From Candidatus Methanomethylophilaceae archaeon (GTDB lineage Archaea; Thermoplasmatota; Thermoplasmata; Methanomassiliicoccales; Methanomethylophilaceae): a DNA stretch of 5,810 bases. Positions 4,415-5,810 of this stretch are shown here, piece by piece; positions within the stretch are counted from its first letter, which is position 1, and every line of letters starts with the position of its first letter. Made by a program: the position numbers and the translations under genes. Under the pieces are notes generated by a model that had not been told where the DNA came from, ran no database searches, and was given only the letters and a program-made list of their open reading frames with translations. The stretch is from contig JALNYB010000083.1 of assembly GCA_023230065.1 (NCBI GenBank), positions 1 to 5,810 of the forward strand, written 5' to 3'.

Positions 4415-5516
4415 ATGGGAGAAAGAGGACCGAAACAATCGTTCACAGAAGTATCATGTCCGAATCGCAGCTGCAAGAGATTCGGGATGACCAGCAAAGG
4501 GAACATCATAGCCAACGGCACCCACGAGGCCAGCTGCGGAGAGATACGCAAATTCATATGCAAGGATTGCGGGCGCGTCTTCAACAGCCGCACCGGCACA
4601 GCATACGACGGGATCAGAAGCTCGAAGGAAAAATTCGACATGTGCATAGAACTGCACAATGAAGGTATGAGTGTACGGGCGATAGCCAGGACCGTCGGAT
4701 GCAGCAAAGACACAGTCCAAAGATGGACGCATTCTGCCGCCTGACTGGCACACGGAACCGCTTCCGTCCCCGAGAAGGATCTCCAGTCGGACGCCCTGCA
4801 GATGGACGAGCTCTGGAGCATCGTTAAAAAAAACCAAGACTGAACGGAAAGACGTTCAGAGGGGACGGTATCTGGATATGGACTTCCGTGGATTCCGACA
4901 CCAAGTATTTTTCAGTTCGTACGTCGGCGAGAGGAACATAATATCGGCCGGATATTTCGGAAGGGACATGATCCGCAAGATCGAGAACAGTCATATCCCG
5001 ACGTTCACAAGCGACGGATATCCTGCTTATACGGAGATGCTTTTGAATGAATACGGGTACAGGTTCACCAAACCCAGACGTTCTAACATAGGGCGCAATC
5101 TGGTCGCACATGTAGTTCCGATGACAGGTCTCAACTACGGGCAGGTCGTGAAGACCAGGGAAGGCCTGAAACTAGTCGATGTGGAAAGGAAGGACATATT
5201 CGGTTCCGTGGACGGAAAACATATGAACACCTCGATCGTGGAACGCATGAATCTGTCCATAAGGACGTGCCTGGCGCGTTTCAAGAGGAAGACGCTGTCC
5301 TTTTCGAAGGACATCGAGATGATGAGGGATTCGATCGACCTGTTCAGGACCGTTTTCAATTTCTGTTCAGGACACGGGTCATTAAACAGAAGATCTTGCG
5401 GGAATGGAGTGAAACAGATGGTCACGCCGGCGATGATGAGAGGTATCGCCGATGACATCTGGACACTGCGCAGATTGATGGAATTTCCTTATAGAAATTA
5501 CATAAACCAATTATGA
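4415..5516 (+). pseudogene. IS1-family DDE transposase with one stop and two frameshifts
   Basis: ATG 4415 follows GAGGT at normal spacing. The first segment (4415-4744) has the InsA-like zinc finger (C15-x4-C20 ... C49-x2-C52), FNSRTGTAYDGIRSS and the helix-turn-helix SVRAIARTVGCSKDTVQRW. TGA at 4742 interrupts the frame. It continues in the same frame to QMDELWSIVKK (first catalytic Asp at 4805-4807) and reaches the A8 run at 4826-4833. There the match moves to the -1 frame (LNGKTFRGDGIWIWTSVDSDTKYF), and at the T5 run 4908-4912 it moves by -1 again to YVGERNIISAGYF. This last frame holds the second Asp in TSDGYPAY (5013-5015), the Glu in IVERMNLSIR (5241-5243), and FKRKTLSFSKD, like IS1 InsB. 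Restoring one base at each run gives about 367 residues. Inactive unless recoding or sequencing error explains the lesions. Confidence 0.88.
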
Positions 5517-5529
5517 TGACATTACCAAA
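5502..5529 (-). repeat. right terminal inverted repeat of the IS
   Basis: On the plus strand it ends ATGATGACATTACCAAA and is the inverted partner of 4346-4373. The transposase stop codon TGA (5514-5516) lies within it. Confidence 0.92.
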
Positions 5530-5657
5530 CATTCTAATTTCAAATAATTCAACAAATAATATCATAACTATACCATAAAATCAAAGTCCTTCTCAGAATG
5601 ATATCGTATAACTAAAGAATTCGATATTTGTTAATACCATAGATTTCATTCAACCGT

Positions 5658-5810
5658 ATGGATTGGGATACGGCCGTCATCATAATTTTAGTGGCGGCAG
5701 GCGGTGCGATAGGCGCAGTACTCAGGTACTCTGTCGGTCATCTTGTTGATTCCAGTACATTTCCATGGTCCACGTTCGTTGTAAATTTCATTGGTTGCAC
5801 ATTGATTGCT
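5658..5810 (+). CDS. crcB: CrcB/FluC fluoride channel, N-terminal part (3' end outside window)
   Basis: FluC/CrcB proteins are small dual-topology membrane channels that let fluoride leave the cell. The visible 51 residues contain the family's start: a first membrane helix VIIILVAAGGAIGAVLRYSVG (7-27) with the GGxxGAxxRY motif, then FPWSTFVVNFIGC (35-47) with the conserved TxxVNxxG segment, whose Asn43 lies in the ion path in known structures. ATG 5658 is chosen because it leaves the usual few residues before the first helix. There is no Shine-Dalgarno, and the region before it (5530-5657) is AT-rich, with a loose TATA-like stretch at 5625-5635 that would suit a leaderless mRNA. I see no fluoride riboswitch there. 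The channel often occurs as a neighbouring pair, which cannot be checked here. Confidence 0.93.
   Translation, partial: MDWDTAVIIILVAAGGAIGAVLRYSVGHLVDSSTFPWSTFVVNFIGCTLIA

Larger units (their letters stand above)
4346..5529 (+). mobile_element. IS1-family insertion sequence, decayed
   Basis: The element is bounded by 28-bp terminal inverted repeats (26 of 28 identical) and contains one broken transposase that fills almost all of it; the transposase stop lies inside the right repeat. The tips read GGTAGTG / CATTACC, like IS1-family ends, with three more matching bases outside them. It is about 1.18 kb and visibly richer in G+C than the flanking genes. It sits 18 bp after the arsRM stop. No convincing 8-9 bp target duplication is visible with either choice of ends, so the flanks have changed since insertion or the insertion was atypical. 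Confidence 0.9.

Noticed and set aside
4826..4834. Programmed -1 frameshift as the full explanation of the split transposase
   Set aside because: The slippery heptamer is real, but the TGA at 4742 and a second shift at 4908-4912 would also have to be bypassed, so decay or error is simpler.
4393..5458. Several minus-strand and plus-strand frames of 60-140 residues within the IS
   Set aside because: They are other frames of the GC-richer transposase; only the transposase frames give conserved motifs.
4331..5538. AAACATT near both ends of the IS (4329-4335 and 5528-5534) as a target duplication
   Set aside because: The left copy is not adjacent to the element end, so it cannot be a duplication made by this insertion.
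5530..5657. Possible fluoride riboswitch before crcB
   Set aside because: The conserved GGNGAUG start and the downstream elements of that class are not present, and the region is plain AT-rich sequence.

Overview
The window looks archaeal. The C-terminal half of a zinc-lid adenylate kinase is followed by a tRNA-Gln with an encoded CCA. Several genes carry Shine-Dalgarno sequences close to GAGGTGAT, and box A-like TATA motifs precede several genes. Together with the DsrE-type sulfurtransferases and the AT-rich, compact layout, this fits a euryarchaeon, perhaps a methanogen related to Thermoplasmata/Methanomassiliicoccales. That placement is inference; no marker gene here settles it.

Layout. 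(1) 1-616: end of adk, a hairpin, a tRNA-Gln(CUG) with its promoter region, then an empty convergent gap. (2) 617-2969, minus strand: a sulfur-relay gene cluster in transcription order tusA, dsrE2, dsrH/tusB, dsrE/tusD, dsrF/tusC, then a small cysteine-rich flavodoxin-like protein. (3) 2970-3280: a 311-bp divergent control region. It holds a candidate tusA promoter with tandem repeats, an exact 15-bp inverted repeat whose loop can pair 3' of it (a possible pseudoknot), and a long TATA-rich palindrome directly before the next gene. (4) 3281-4327, plus strand: an ArsR repressor domain fused to an ArsM arsenite methyltransferase. (5) 4346-5529: an IS1-family insertion sequence with 28-bp terminal inverted repeats and a broken transposase, clearly more GC-rich than its surroundings. 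(6) 5658-5810: the start of a CrcB/FluC fluoride channel.

How the parts may work together. TusA, DsrE2 and DsrEFH pass persulfide sulfur from cysteine to cysteine. The usual downstream partners (DsrC/TusE, MnmA, dissimilatory sulfite reductase, an Hdr-like complex) are absent from this window. The relay instead faces an arsenic-responsive methyltransferase across a shared regulatory region, and the last gene of the relay cluster carries the same CDCDCI hexapeptide as the ArsR-ArsM fusion. The most interesting hypothesis is a combined thiol-sulfur and arsenic (or another thiophilic element) handling module; only the gene layout and the shared motif support it.
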